Shown: one piece after another, positions 24,885 to 33,230 of the stretch
Layout of the letters: every line of letters begins with the position of its first letter
Position numbering within the stretch: the first letter of the stretch is position 1
NCBI RefSeq assembly: GCF_028737255.1
Contig: NZ_JAQZAN010000001.1
Coordinates: forward strand, 616,567-680,566
Length of the DNA stretch: 64,000 nucleotides
Reading direction: 5' to 3'
From: Actinomycetospora straminea
GTDB lineage: Bacteria > Actinomycetota > Actinomycetes > Mycobacteriales > Pseudonocardiaceae
Translations under genes and position numbers: made by a program
Notes under the pieces: model-generated
What the model saw: the letters and a program-made list of their open reading frames with translations, nothing else
Told to the model about the DNA's origin: nothing
The model's database searches: none

Positions 24885-24900
24885 TGTGAATCCGTTCACT
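24885..24900. promoter_or_regulatory. Candidate Rex (or CRP) operator in the menJ leader
   Basis: Read on the menJ strand the site is AGTGAACGGATTCACA, matching 13 of 16 positions of the Streptomyces Rex operator TGTGAACGCGTTCACA as I remember it, and fitting the general TGTGA-N6-TCACA form also used by CRP proteins. It ends 16 bases before the menJ start. Upstream, TACACT (24921-24916 on the minus strand) fits a -10 element, which would place the site at about +10 to +25, suitable for a roadblock repressor. A rex gene is present in this window. Confidence 0.5.
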
Positions 24901-24941
24901 AGCTCGGCAGGAGGGAGTGTAGGAGCCGGATGGCGTGATCG

Positions 24942-24970
24942 CCCGCCGAGGGTGGTTTGGCCTCGGCGGG
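24942..24970 (-). terminator. Hairpin downstream of menG
   Basis: A perfect 10-bp inverted repeat (CCCGCCGAGG / CCTCGGCGGG) with a 9-base loop lies 117 bases after the menG stop and upstream of the menJ promoter region. The position suits termination of the Mrp-menG transcript. There is no U-tract. The ~115 bases between this hairpin and menG show nothing else. Confidence 0.5.
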
Positions 24971-25086
24971 GAACGGTCAATCGATGGGGTTCTGCGGGCG
25001 GAGGGCCGGGAACACCGCGTGTCGCGCCGGTGAGGATGTGGCGATCCCGGCGGTGGTCGCCGGTGATGCCGCATCGCTCGTGGGGG

Positions 25087-25794
25087 TTACTCGGGGCGCG
25101 TGGCGGTGTGGAGGGCGACGATGCCGCCGGTGAGGTCGCGCCAGGCCACCGAGCGCCAGCCGGCCGCGGCGATCCGCTGCGCGAGGGCGGCCTGGTCGGG
25201 CCAGGCGCGGATCGACTCGGCGAGGTAGACGTACGCGTCGGGGTTGGAGCTCACCGCCGTCGCGACGCGGGGCAGCGCGCGCATGAGGTAGTCGGTGTAG
25301 ACCCGGCGGAACGGCGCCCAGGTCGGCCGGGAGAACTCGCAGACGGCGAGCGTGCCGCCGGGGCGGGTGACGCGGGCGAACTCCGCGAGCGCCGCGTCGG
25401 GGTCGACGGTGTTGCGCAGGCCGAACGAGATGACCACCGCGTCGACCGAGGCGTCGGGGAACGGCAGGTGCAGCGCGTCCGCGGCCACGAAGGGCAGGCC
25501 GCGGGTCGCGGGACGCGAGCGGCCGGTGCGCAGCATGCCGAGCGAGAAGTCGGTGGCGAGGCAGCGCGCGCCGGTGCGGGCGAGCTCGACCGTCGACACC
25601 CCGGTACCCGCGGCGACGTCGAGGACCGTGTCACCCGGCCCGACCGCGAGCGCCTCTCGCGTGGCCCGGCGCCAGCGGACGTCCTGGGCGAACGACAGCA
25701 CGGTGTTGGTGAGGTCGTACCGCGCCGCGACCCCGTCGAACATGCGCGCCACGGCGTTCGGGTCGCGGTCGAGGTCCGCGCGGGTGCCGCTCAC
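25087..25794 (-). CDS. menG: Demethylmenaquinone methyltransferase
   Basis: SAM-dependent methyltransferase of the UbiE/MenG family (235 residues) that makes menaquinone from demethylmenaquinone, the last ring modification. Seen in order: [20 protein letters not shown] (family N-terminus), the SAM-binding [14 protein letters not shown] near residue 59, and [12 protein letters not shown] followed by [17 protein letters not shown]. The GTG overlaps the stop of the preceding DUF3592 gene (GTGA), so it is the distal gene of a transcript that includes the Mrp antiporter. Confidence 0.95.
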   Translation of the reverse strand: MSGTRADLDRDPNAVARMFDGVAARYDLTNTVLSFAQDVRWRRATREALAVGPGDTVLDVAAGTGVSTVELARTGARCLATDFSLGMLRTGRSRPATRGLPFVAADALHLPFPDASVDAVVISFGLRNTVDPDAALAEFARVTRPGGTLAVCEFSRPTWAPFRRVYTDYLMRALPRVATAVSSNPDAYVYLAESIRAWPDQAALAQRIAAAGWRSVAWRDLTGGIVALHTATRPE

Positions 25795-26450
25795 CGGCGC
25801 ACCGTCCCGGCCATCTCGGGCTCCTCGTCGGCGCCGTCCTCACCGTCGGGGCCGTCCTCACCGTCGGGGCCGTCCTCACCGTCGGGGCCGTCGGACCCGG
25901 CGGCGCCGTCTGCCGGCTCCTCGCCCCGTCGCCACGCCGCCGACGCCTGCGCGGCCTCGCGGCGGCGGCGACGCCGGCGCCCGAGCGCCCACGCCGAGGG
26001 CCCGACCACCGCCCACAGCCCGAGCATGCCGAGCAGGACGGGCACCAGGCCCTCGGTCCACGTGCGGCCCGCGACGCGGACGAGCTCGGGGTCGGTGCGG
26101 TCGTACTCGACCTCGACCAGCTGGCCCGGCTCCAGGCCCCGCGGGTAGAACACGCCCTTCTCGGGCGTGAGCACCGCGCCCTCGACCGTGGTGAAGCGGA
26201 CGTAGGTGTGCGGGCGCGAGCCGCCCTCGAGCACCTCGGCCACGGCCTGGGCGCGGTTGGCGTCGATGTGCGCGTCGTTGCGGCCGGCGCCGACCAGCAC
26301 GAGCGCCAGCAGCACGCTGATGACGACGCCGACGACGACCACGATCTCGGGGGCCCGCCGGCCCGCGGGGCGCACGAGCGCCACAGCGTCCGCCAGCACC
26401 GGCGCGGCCCGGTCCCGGGCCCGCCGCAGCAGCTCCCACAGCCGGGTCAC
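25791..26450 (-). CDS. DUF3592-type membrane protein
   Basis: A 219-residue protein with two hydrophobic helices (about residues 30-50 and 125-145) flanking a domain with [32 protein letters not shown] and [11 protein letters not shown], the pattern of DUF3592 proteins; function unknown. An arginine-rich stop-transfer stretch and an acidic Asp/Gly/Pro tail follow. The tail contains three exact copies of an 18-bp unit. The GTG (VTRLWELL) lies ten bases after mrpG and the stop overlaps menG, so it is part of that operon. A role in membrane redox homeostasis is only inferred from context. Confidence 0.75.
   Translation of the reverse strand: MTRLWELLRRARDRAAPVLADAVALVRPAGRRAPEIVVVVGVVISVLLALVLVGAGRNDAHIDANRAQAVAEVLEGGSRPHTYVRFTTVEGAVLTPEKGVFYPRGLEPGQLVEVEYDRTDPELVRVAGRTWTEGLVPVLLGMLGLWAVVGPSAWALGRRRRRRREAAQASAAWRRGEEPADGAAGSDGPDGEDGPDGEDGPDGEDGADEEPEMAGTVRR
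25833..25886. repeat. Three tandem 18-bp units inside the DUF3592 gene
   Basis: Three exact head-to-tail copies of GCCGTCCTCACCGTCGGG encode repeated acidic hexapeptides (DGPDGE type) in the C-terminal tail, with a partial fourth copy. The unit length is a multiple of three, so copy-number change would keep the frame. Confidence 0.9.
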
Positions 26451-26460
26451 CGGTCCGAGT

Positions 26461-27027
26461 CTAGGGAGCACCGTCGCGCCCCCTCCGGCCGGCCGTGCCG
26501 TCGCCGTCGGGACCGCCCCCGCCGGCCCCGACGCCACCGCCGCCGCCGTCCCGGCCCCGTCCCCGCGTCGCCGGCTCGGGCTCCTCCGGCTCGGGCTCGT
26601 CGGCCTCGGGCTCGTCGGGACCCGGGTCGGTGGTGTCGGGCCGGTCGGCGAGCTCGTCGACGTGGAGCAGGTCGCGGCGCACCCCGTCGCCGCGGTGCGC
26701 GAGCCGGCCGACCACGTGGGCGGTCACCGGTGCCGTGACCAGTTGGAACGCCCCGACCAGCACGAGCATCCACACGTCGACGCTGGTGCGCAGGTGCAGC
26801 GCGCCGCCGAGGACGACGAGCAGGAGGCCGACCACCTGCGGCTTGGTGGCCGCGTGCATGCGGCTCAGGACGTCGGGCAGCGACAGCAGGCCGACCGAGG
26901 CGACGAGGGTCAGCAGCACCCCGAGCACGATCGCGACCGTGCCCACCGCGTCGAGCGCGACCTCGAGCCCGCTCTCGCTCGGGGGCGACACCGGGGGCGC
27001 CATCGGGAACGGCACCGGCGCGCTCAC
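26461..27027 (-). CDS. mrpG: Mrp cation/proton antiporter subunit G
   Basis: Small membrane subunit of the Mrp (Mnh) Na+/H+ antiporter, 188 residues. Three helices precede and follow the conserved GLLSLPDVLSRMHAATKPQV (about residues 46-65), the MrpG signature. The C-terminal half is an unusual hydrophilic tail, first acidic and proline-rich, then Gly/Arg-rich. The GTG start overlaps the mrpF stop by four bases. Confidence 0.93.
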   Translation of the reverse strand: MSAPVPFPMAPPVSPPSESGLEVALDAVGTVAIVLGVLLTLVASVGLLSLPDVLSRMHAATKPQVVGLLLVVLGGALHLRTSVDVWMLVLVGAFQLVTAPVTAHVVGRLAHRGDGVRRDLLHVDELADRPDTTDPGPDEPEADEPEPEEPEPATRGRGRDGGGGGVGAGGGGPDGDGTAGRRGRDGAP

Positions 27028-27308
27028 CGGTCGGTCCCCCGGCGCACGAACCGCGCGACCGTCGTCGAGCCCAGGAAACCGACCAGGCTGATCGCCACCA
27101 CCACCGGCACGAGTGCGGAGGTGCCGGTCAGCGCGGCGTACACGACGAGCCCGACGAGGAACTCGGCGACGAGGACGTCGAGGGCCACGAGCCGGTCGAG
27201 CCCCGACGGACCCCGCAGCAGCCGGACCACGACGAGCAGGGCCGAGAGGCCCAGCAGGACGAGGCAGACGACGAGGATCCCGTCGAGCAGGGCGGGCAGG
27301 CCGGTCAC
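27024..27308 (-). CDS. mrpF: Mrp cation/proton antiporter subunit F
   Basis: 94-residue, three-helix subunit of the Mrp antiporter. The conserved VVRLLRGPSGLDRLVALDVL lies between helices one and two. GTG start (VTGLPALLDG) overlaps the mrpE stop (GTGA). Length matches the family. Confidence 0.93.
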   Translation of the reverse strand: MTGLPALLDGILVVCLVLLGLSALLVVVRLLRGPSGLDRLVALDVLVAEFLVGLVVYAALTGTSALVPVVVAISLVGFLGSTTVARFVRRGTDR

Positions 27309-27907
27309 GATCGCTCCCCGTCGGTGTCGGCGCCCGGCGCGTACGTCACCGGCGCGGCGGGCCGGCCGAGCGCGGCGACCACGTCGGCCTCGAGCCGGGC
27401 GACCTGCTCGCGGAAGGCGGCGACGGCCGCGTCGTCGTCCGCGCCGAGCACGTGCGCCCAGATCGTGCGCTCCTCGGGCCGGGCCTCGATGACCACGCTG
27501 CCCGGCACCAGCGTGAGGAGCTCCACGACCATCGCCATGACGAACTCCGACGACGACGCCAGCCGCACCGCGACCACGGAGCTGTGGATGGGCTCGCCGG
27601 GGCGCAGGGCCTGCAGCGACTGCCACGCCACCTGCAGGCTCGAGACGACGAGGTCGACGACGAACCGACCGACCGTCCGCAGCGTCGCGAGCGGGCGCAG
27701 CCAGCCCCGGCCCGGCGCCGGCGGCAGCGGGAACACCGTGAGCACCACCAGCGCGACGACGAGCCCGCCGAGCACGTTGGCCCACGAGAAGGTCCCCCAG
27801 AGCAGGACCCAGACCAGCACCAGCCACACCACGGGGGCCGCGCGGCGCAGCAGGCCGGCGGTGTCGGGCGGGACGGGGCCCGGCGTCCGGTCCCGGGCCG
27901 CGCTCAC
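27305..27907 (-). CDS. mrpE: Mrp cation/proton antiporter subunit E
   Basis: 200-residue MrpE-type membrane subunit with two N-terminal helices, the segment VDLVVSSLQVAWQSL, and a cytoplasmic domain with LTLVPGSVVIEARPEERTIW, the family hallmark. GTG start (VSAARDRTPG) overlaps the mrpD stop by four bases. Confidence 0.92.
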   Translation of the reverse strand: MSAARDRTPGPVPPDTAGLLRRAAPVVWLVLVWVLLWGTFSWANVLGGLVVALVVLTVFPLPPAPGRGWLRPLATLRTVGRFVVDLVVSSLQVAWQSLQALRPGEPIHSSVVAVRLASSSEFVMAMVVELLTLVPGSVVIEARPEERTIWAHVLGADDDAAVAAFREQVARLEADVVAALGRPAAPVTYAPGADTDGERS

Positions 27908-29742
27908 CGGGCCACCCGGTCGTCGACGGTCTGCGCGAACACCGCGTCGATGTAGGGGGTGCGCGCCACGAGGTCGTCCGCGGCCTGGTCGGCGACGGCG
28001 TAGAGCGGGCCCGCCACCACCGTGAGCGAGAGGCCGAGCGCGACGAGCGCGCCGGTCGCGCCCGCCATGACCTTCGGCAGGCGCCGGGAGACCCGGTCGC
28101 CGGGCGCGCCGAGCAGCCGCCCGGACAGCAGCGGGACACCGTCGGCCGGGGCCGTGCGGGCGACGGGCCAGTCGACCTCCGCGCCGGTGTTCGCCTCGGC
28201 GCCCGCGATCGTGCGGGCGGTGCCGGGCCGCACGCCGGTCAGCGTGCCGGTGCGCGGCGCCGGGGCCCCCGGCAGGCCGCCCGACGAGGGGCGCGCCGCG
28301 CGCTCGCCGTCCTCGCCGTCGTCGCCGTCCGCGCCGTCCGCGCCGTCCTCGTCGTCGTCCTGGTCGGCCGCGGGGTCCGGCTCCTCGGGGACCGGGATCT
28401 GGTCGGCCGGGCGCCAGAAGGCGAGCACCCACACCTTGGTGACGGCGTAGAGCGTGAGCAGGCTCGTCAGCACCGAGACCGCGACGAGCACCCAGGCCAT
28501 CGCGGAGCCGTCGACGACCCCGGCCTGCACCAGCCCGAGCTTGCCGACGAACCCCGACAGCGGCGGGATGCCGCCGAGGTTGATCGCGGGGACGAACCAC
28601 AGCACCGCGAGGATCGGCGAGGCGCGCATCAGCCCGCCGAGGCGGGTCACCGACGTCGAGCCGCCCACCCCCTCGATGAGCCCGACGACGCAGAACAGCG
28701 TCGCCTGCACGGTGATGTGGTGGACGACGTAGAACACCGCGCCGGCCACGCCGAGCGGGGTCGCCAGCGCGATCCCGAAGATCATGTAGCCGATGTGGCT
28801 GACGAGCGTGAACGACAGGACCCGCTTGATGTCGGCCTGCGCGATCGCGCCCAGCGCGCCCACGAGCATCGTCAGCCCCGCCGCGACCAGCAGGATCGTC
28901 TGCGTGACCTCCGAGTCCGGGAAGATCAGCATCTCGGTACGGATGATCGAGTAGACGCCGACCTTGGTGAGCAGGCCCGCGAACACGGCGGTGACCGGGG
29001 CGGCGGCGGTCGGGTAGCTGTCGGGCAGCCACGCCGAGAGCGGGAACACCGCGGCCTTGATGCCGAACGCCGTCAGCAGGACGAGGTGGATCGCCAGCGC
29101 CGTACCCGGCGGCACCGCCTCCATGCGCGTGGAGATCTGCGCGAGGTTCAGCGTCCCGACCGCGGCGTAGACGAGTGCGATGCCGACGAGGAAGACCAGC
29201 GACGACACCACGTTGACGACCACGTACGTGACGCCCGCGCGCACCCGGGAGCGGGTGCCGCCGAGGGTGAGCAGCACGTAGCTCGCCATCAGCAGGACCT
29301 CGAACCCCACGTAGAGGTTGAACAGGTCCCCCGACAGGAAGGCGTTGGCGACGCCCGCCGCGAGCACGAGGTAGGTCGGGTGGAAGATCGTGATCGGCGT
29401 GGACTCGTCGCGGTCGTAGACGCCCTGGCCGATCGCGTAGACCAGCACGGCGAGGGTCACGGCCATCGACGTCAGCAGCATCAGCGCCGACAACGGGTCG
29501 GCGACCAGCGTGATCCCCAGCGGCACCGGCCAGGACCCCACGGTGACCACGATCGGGCCGTTCTGCACCGCCGCCACGAGCAGCAGCGCGGCGATGACCA
29601 CGACGACCGTGAGGACGGCGACCGACAGCGCGCGCTGCAGCGTCGGGCGCCGCGAGAGCACGAGCGTCGCCCCCGCGCCGAGCAGCGGCAGCAGCACGGG
29701 CAGCGGCATCAGCGTGGCGAGCAGGCTGGAGCCGGGGTTCAC
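27904..29742 (-). CDS. mrpD: Mrp cation/proton antiporter subunit D
   Basis: NuoM/N-like ion-translocating subunit of the Mrp antiporter, 612 residues with about 14 helices. NLYVGFEVLLMASYVLLTLG contains the helix-5 glutamate; KAAVFPLSAWLPDSYPTAAA and LLTKVGVYSIIRTEML hold the pumping-site residues; IKRVLSFTLVSHIGYMIFG follows. Between the last two helices is a ~110-residue acidic cytoplasmic insertion (Asp/Gly-rich around residue 490) that is longer than in Bacillus MrpD. GTG start overlaps mrpC. Confidence 0.93.
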   Translation of the reverse strand: MNPGSSLLATLMPLPVLLPLLGAGATLVLSRRPTLQRALSVAVLTVVVVIAALLLVAAVQNGPIVVTVGSWPVPLGITLVADPLSALMLLTSMAVTLAVLVYAIGQGVYDRDESTPITIFHPTYLVLAAGVANAFLSGDLFNLYVGFEVLLMASYVLLTLGGTRSRVRAGVTYVVVNVVSSLVFLVGIALVYAAVGTLNLAQISTRMEAVPPGTALAIHLVLLTAFGIKAAVFPLSAWLPDSYPTAAAPVTAVFAGLLTKVGVYSIIRTEMLIFPDSEVTQTILLVAAGLTMLVGALGAIAQADIKRVLSFTLVSHIGYMIFGIALATPLGVAGAVFYVVHHITVQATLFCVVGLIEGVGGSTSVTRLGGLMRASPILAVLWFVPAINLGGIPPLSGFVGKLGLVQAGVVDGSAMAWVLVAVSVLTSLLTLYAVTKVWVLAFWRPADQIPVPEEPDPAADQDDDEDGADGADGDDGEDGERAARPSSGGLPGAPAPRTGTLTGVRPGTARTIAGAEANTGAEVDWPVARTAPADGVPLLSGRLLGAPGDRVSRRLPKVMAGATGALVALGLSLTVVAGPLYAVADQAADDLVARTPYIDAVFAQTVDDRVAR

Positions 29743-30233
29743 GGCGCCCCCTCCCGTCCGGTGCCGGCGGTGACCGGCGCGGGGTCGGGGGCCGACTCGG
29801 TGTCGTCCGGGTCGGTGTCGGCGGTGCTCTCGCAGCCGGTGGTGTCGAGCTCCTCCTCGTCCTCCTGCTCGCCGCGGGCGAGGCGGCGGCGCACCGAGCG
29901 GTCCTCGACGTCCTCGGTGAGGTCGTCCTCGCGCTCGAGGGTCCACGTGCGGTGGATGAGCGCGAGCAGGAACGCGGTGACGCCGAGCGTGATGACGATG
30001 GCGGTCAGCACCAGGGCCTGGACCAGGGCGTCGCTCATCGCGGCGTCCGGCGCGGTGCCGACCAGGGGCGGGGCGCCGGCGCGCCCGCCCGCGACGATGA
30101 CGAGGACGTTGGTGGCGTTGCCGAGCACGAGGATCCCGAGCAGCACGCGGGTCAGGCTGCGCTCGAGGATGAGGTAGACCCCGGTGGCGTAGAGCACGCC
30201 GATGAGCGCGAGCAGCGCGATCGGTGAGGTCAC
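29739..30233 (-). CDS. mrpC: Mrp cation/proton antiporter subunit C
   Basis: NuoK-like subunit of the Mrp antiporter. Three helices: GVLYATGVYLILERSLTRVL, LGILVLGNATNVLVIVAGG and ALVLTAIVITLGVTAFLLAL. The 164-residue length includes an acidic ~65-residue tail not seen in NuoK. GTG start overlaps the stop of the fused mrpAB gene by four bases. Confidence 0.93.
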   Translation of the reverse strand: MTSPIALLALIGVLYATGVYLILERSLTRVLLGILVLGNATNVLVIVAGGRAGAPPLVGTAPDAAMSDALVQALVLTAIVITLGVTAFLLALIHRTWTLEREDDLTEDVEDRSVRRRLARGEQEDEEELDTTGCESTADTDPDDTESAPDPAPVTAGTGREGAP

Positions 30234-33103
30234 GACGGCACCTCCTGCCGGGTGGCCGGACGCGACGCCGTCCCCGACGTCGCCGCGCGGCGGCGGTCGA
30301 GCTCCGCGCCGAGGCTGCGCAGCACGTCGAGCACGAGCCCGACGACGATCAGGTAGACGCCGATGTCGAAGATCAGCGAGGTCACGAACTTGACGTGCCC
30401 GAGCACCGGGACGTCGCCCTCGACGACGGCGGTCTGCAGGACCTCACCACCCAGCAGCAGCGCGCCCACCCCGGTGCCGCCGGCGCAGAGCAGGCCGAGA
30501 CCGAGCAGCAGGCCGGCGTCCACCGGCACCGCCTCGCCGAGCTCGTAGCGCCCGCCCGCGACGTAGCGGACCGTCAGCGCGAGACCCGCGACCAGGCCGC
30601 CGGCGAAGCCGCCGCCGGGCGCGTTGTGGCCGGCGAACAGGAAGTACACCGAGACCACCATCATCGTCGGGAAGACGAGGCGCGTGATCACCTCGAGGAG
30701 CAGCACGCGGTCGGCGTCCCCGCGGCGCGCCGAGCGCAGCCAACCGCCGGCGCGCGTGGTCGGCGTGACGACGGGCTGCGCCTCGGCCCGGGGCGGGGCG
30801 CCGGAGCGGCGGTGCAGGAAGACGAGGCTCGCGACGCCGGTGGCCGCGGCGACGATCACCGAGAGCTCCCCCATGGTGTCCCAGGCGCGGATGTCGACCA
30901 GGGTCACGTTGACGACGTTCGCGCCCGCGCCGAAGCCGTAGGCCTGCGCGGGGTACGCCGCGGACACCGGGGGCGCGCTGCGGGCGGCGAGCGCGACCGC
31001 GCCGAGCCCGGTCATCAGCAGCCCGACCGGCACGGCGACGAGCAGGCGCCGCACGCGCTGGCGCGGGGTGTGCCGGTCGGCGATGTCGCGGGGCAGCGTG
31101 CGCAGCACGAGCACGACGACCACGAGCGTCGCCGTCTCGACCAGCGCCTGGGTCAGCGCGACGTCGGGCGCGCCGGCGAGGGCGAAGATCAGCGCGGTGG
31201 CGTAGCCGAGCCCGCCGACCACCAGGACCGCGCCGAGCCGCCGGCGCACGCGGGTGGCGACGATCGCGCACGCGCCGCCGATGACGGCCGCGAGCACCTG
31301 GAACGGGGAGTCGGCGAGCCGGTCGACCTCGACCTCGCCGAGCCCGGCGCCGAGGAGCATCGCCAGCCCCGGACCGAGGACGAGCACCGCGAAGATCGTC
31401 GAGAGGATCCACGACAGCGAGCCGCGCTGGGTGAGCGCCGTGACGCGCAGCGCGGTGTTCTCCAGCGCGTGGATCACCCCGCGCCAGGTGATCTCGGCGC
31501 GGACCGGGGCCAGCGGGTACCGCGCGGTGAGGCGGGCGCTGACGCGGGGCAGGCCGACGACGAAGCCGAGGGCCACCGCGAGCACCGAGAGCCCGAGCGC
31601 CACCCCGATCGACGGGATCACCGCGAGCTCGAGCAGCACCGGGTAGCTCACCGGCAGCGTGTCGGCGTAGGCGACGAACAGCGGCGACAGCGTGCTCACG
31701 CCGACGCCGGCGGCGAGCCCGGCCACGCCGAGCACGACGGGCGCGGTCGCGAAGAGCGGGCCCGGCGCGTCCCAGGTGACCTCCTCGACGCCCGGCTTGC
31801 GCCAGAACGCGCCCCACACGAACCGCGTGCTGTACCCGACCGTGAGCACCGAGCCCAGCACCACCAGCGCCAGCAGCGGGATCGCCGCGTCGCCGTAGGC
31901 GTCGTGCAGGAACGCCTCGAACGAGCCCTCCTTGGTGACGAACCCGAGCAGGGGCGGCAGCCCCGCCATCGACGCGGCACCGAGGATCGCCGCCGTCGCC
32001 AGCACCGGCGCGCGGCGTCCGAGGCCGGACAGCTCACGCAGGTCCCGGGTGCCGGCCCGCCGGTCGATGATGCCGACGACGAGGAACAGGCACGCCTTGA
32101 ACAGCGCGTGGCCCACGACCAGCCCGATCGCCGCGAGCGCGCCGTCACGGGTCCCCGCGCCGGCGAGCAGGATCATGAACCCGAGCTGGGACACCGTGCC
32201 GTGGGCGAGGACCAGCTTGAGGTCGTGCTGGCGCAGCGCCTGCAGTCCGCCGAGCAGCATCGTGGTCACCGCGAGCGCCGCGACCAGCGGACGCCAGGGC
32301 TCGACGTCGGCGAGCCCGGGCGCCAGGCGCAGGACGAGGTAGACGCCGGCCTTCACCATCGCCGCGGCGTGCAGGTAGGCGCTGACCGGCGTCGGCGCCG
32401 CCATCGCCGAGGGCAGCCAGAAGTGGAACGGCACGAGCGCGGACTTCGTGATCGCGCCGACGAGCACGCACACGACGCCGGCGACGATCGCCGCCGACAC
32501 CGGCGCGGGCCCGGCGAAGTGGGCGACGAGCTGGGAGATCCGGGTGGTGGCCGCGGCCTGCGAGAGCACGACGAGCCCGACCAGCATCGTCAGCCCGCCC
32601 GCCGCGGTGACGACGAGCGCCTGCACCGCCGCCGCGCGGCTCGCCCGCTTGTGCGCGTCGTGACCGACGAGCAGGAACGAGAAGACGGTCGTGAGCTCCC
32701 AGCAGACGTAGAGCACGAACACGTCGTCGGACCAGACGAGCGCGAGCATCGCGCCGGCGAACGCCGTCAGCACGCCCGCGAACCGCCCGAGCCCGCGCGC
32801 GTCGGCCGGGAAGTAGCGGGCGCAGTAGAGCAGCACCAGCGCCCCGATCCCGGTGACCAGCAGCGACACCGTCGCCGCGAGGGGGTCGAGGCGCAGCGCG
32901 AGGTCGACGCCGAGGGCGGGGATCCACGGCACGACCTGCTCGGGCACGGGCCCGGCGAGCACCGCGGGGAGCTGGGCGAGGATCCACGCGAAGGCCGCCG
33001 CGGGCACGAGCGCGAGGACCGGGAAGGCGCGCCGGTCGAGGATCCGGACGAGCGCGGGTGCGGCCAGCGCCGCGACCGCGTGCGCCACCACCAGCACCAG
33101 CAC
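30230..33103 (-). CDS. mrpA: Mrp cation/proton antiporter fused subunits A and B
   Basis: Membrane protein of about 957 residues that joins MrpA and MrpB. The N-terminal two thirds is NuoL-like (WELTTVFSFLLVGHDAHK, KSALVPFHFWLPSAMAAPT, LAHGTVSQLGFMILLAG). A MbhD/E-like part (GAPDVALTQALVETATLVVV) follows. The final ~150 residues are MrpB (YFLFAGHNAPGGGFAGGLVAG, LIFDIGVYLIVVGLVLD). The fused form is common in actinobacteria. The GTG at 33103 is preferred because GAGAGGAG is about 11 bases upstream; the frame is open 30 codons further. Sodium/proton exchange would aid pH and Na+ homeostasis alongside complex I. Confidence 0.93.
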   Translation of the reverse strand: MLVLVVAHAVAALAAPALVRILDRRAFPVLALVPAAAFAWILAQLPAVLAGPVPEQVVPWIPALGVDLALRLDPLAATVSLLVTGIGALVLLYCARYFPADARGLGRFAGVLTAFAGAMLALVWSDDVFVLYVCWELTTVFSFLLVGHDAHKRASRAAAVQALVVTAAGGLTMLVGLVVLSQAAATTRISQLVAHFAGPAPVSAAIVAGVVCVLVGAITKSALVPFHFWLPSAMAAPTPVSAYLHAAAMVKAGVYLVLRLAPGLADVEPWRPLVAALAVTTMLLGGLQALRQHDLKLVLAHGTVSQLGFMILLAGAGTRDGALAAIGLVVGHALFKACLFLVVGIIDRRAGTRDLRELSGLGRRAPVLATAAILGAASMAGLPPLLGFVTKEGSFEAFLHDAYGDAAIPLLALVVLGSVLTVGYSTRFVWGAFWRKPGVEEVTWDAPGPLFATAPVVLGVAGLAAGVGVSTLSPLFVAYADTLPVSYPVLLELAVIPSIGVALGLSVLAVALGFVVGLPRVSARLTARYPLAPVRAEITWRGVIHALENTALRVTALTQRGSLSWILSTIFAVLVLGPGLAMLLGAGLGEVEVDRLADSPFQVLAAVIGGACAIVATRVRRRLGAVLVVGGLGYATALIFALAGAPDVALTQALVETATLVVVVLVLRTLPRDIADRHTPRQRVRRLLVAVPVGLLMTGLGAVALAARSAPPVSAAYPAQAYGFGAGANVVNVTLVDIRAWDTMGELSVIVAAATGVASLVFLHRRSGAPPRAEAQPVVTPTTRAGGWLRSARRGDADRVLLLEVITRLVFPTMMVVSVYFLFAGHNAPGGGFAGGLVAGLALTVRYVAGGRYELGEAVPVDAGLLLGLGLLCAGGTGVGALLLGGEVLQTAVVEGDVPVLGHVKFVTSLIFDIGVYLIVVGLVLDVLRSLGAELDRRRAATSGTASRPATRQEVPS

Positions 33104-33230
33104 GCCTGCCGCACTCCTCTCGTCGCCCGCTCGGGGGCCGCCGCATTCTGGCGGATCGTCCGTGGTGACCGCGTGCGGAAACGAACGCGTCACTCCCCGG
33201 GCTCACCTCCGGCTCACACCGGGGCCCGGT

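Noticed and set aside
25833..25886. Tandem repeats as a possible CRISPR array
   Set aside because: Units are contiguous with no spacers and lie in frame inside a coding region.
29739..33103. Mrp genes as a second, partial complex I operon
   Set aside because: The NuoL/NuoK/NuoM-like proteins are accompanied by MrpE, MrpF and MrpG and a fused MrpB domain, and no peripheral-arm subunits are present, so the operon encodes an antiporter.
33104..33193. Thirty extra N-terminal codons of MrpA
   Set aside because: The frame is open but the extra residues are polar and unlike the family; a GTG at 33103 with GAGGAG upstream gives the normal hydrophobic N-terminus.
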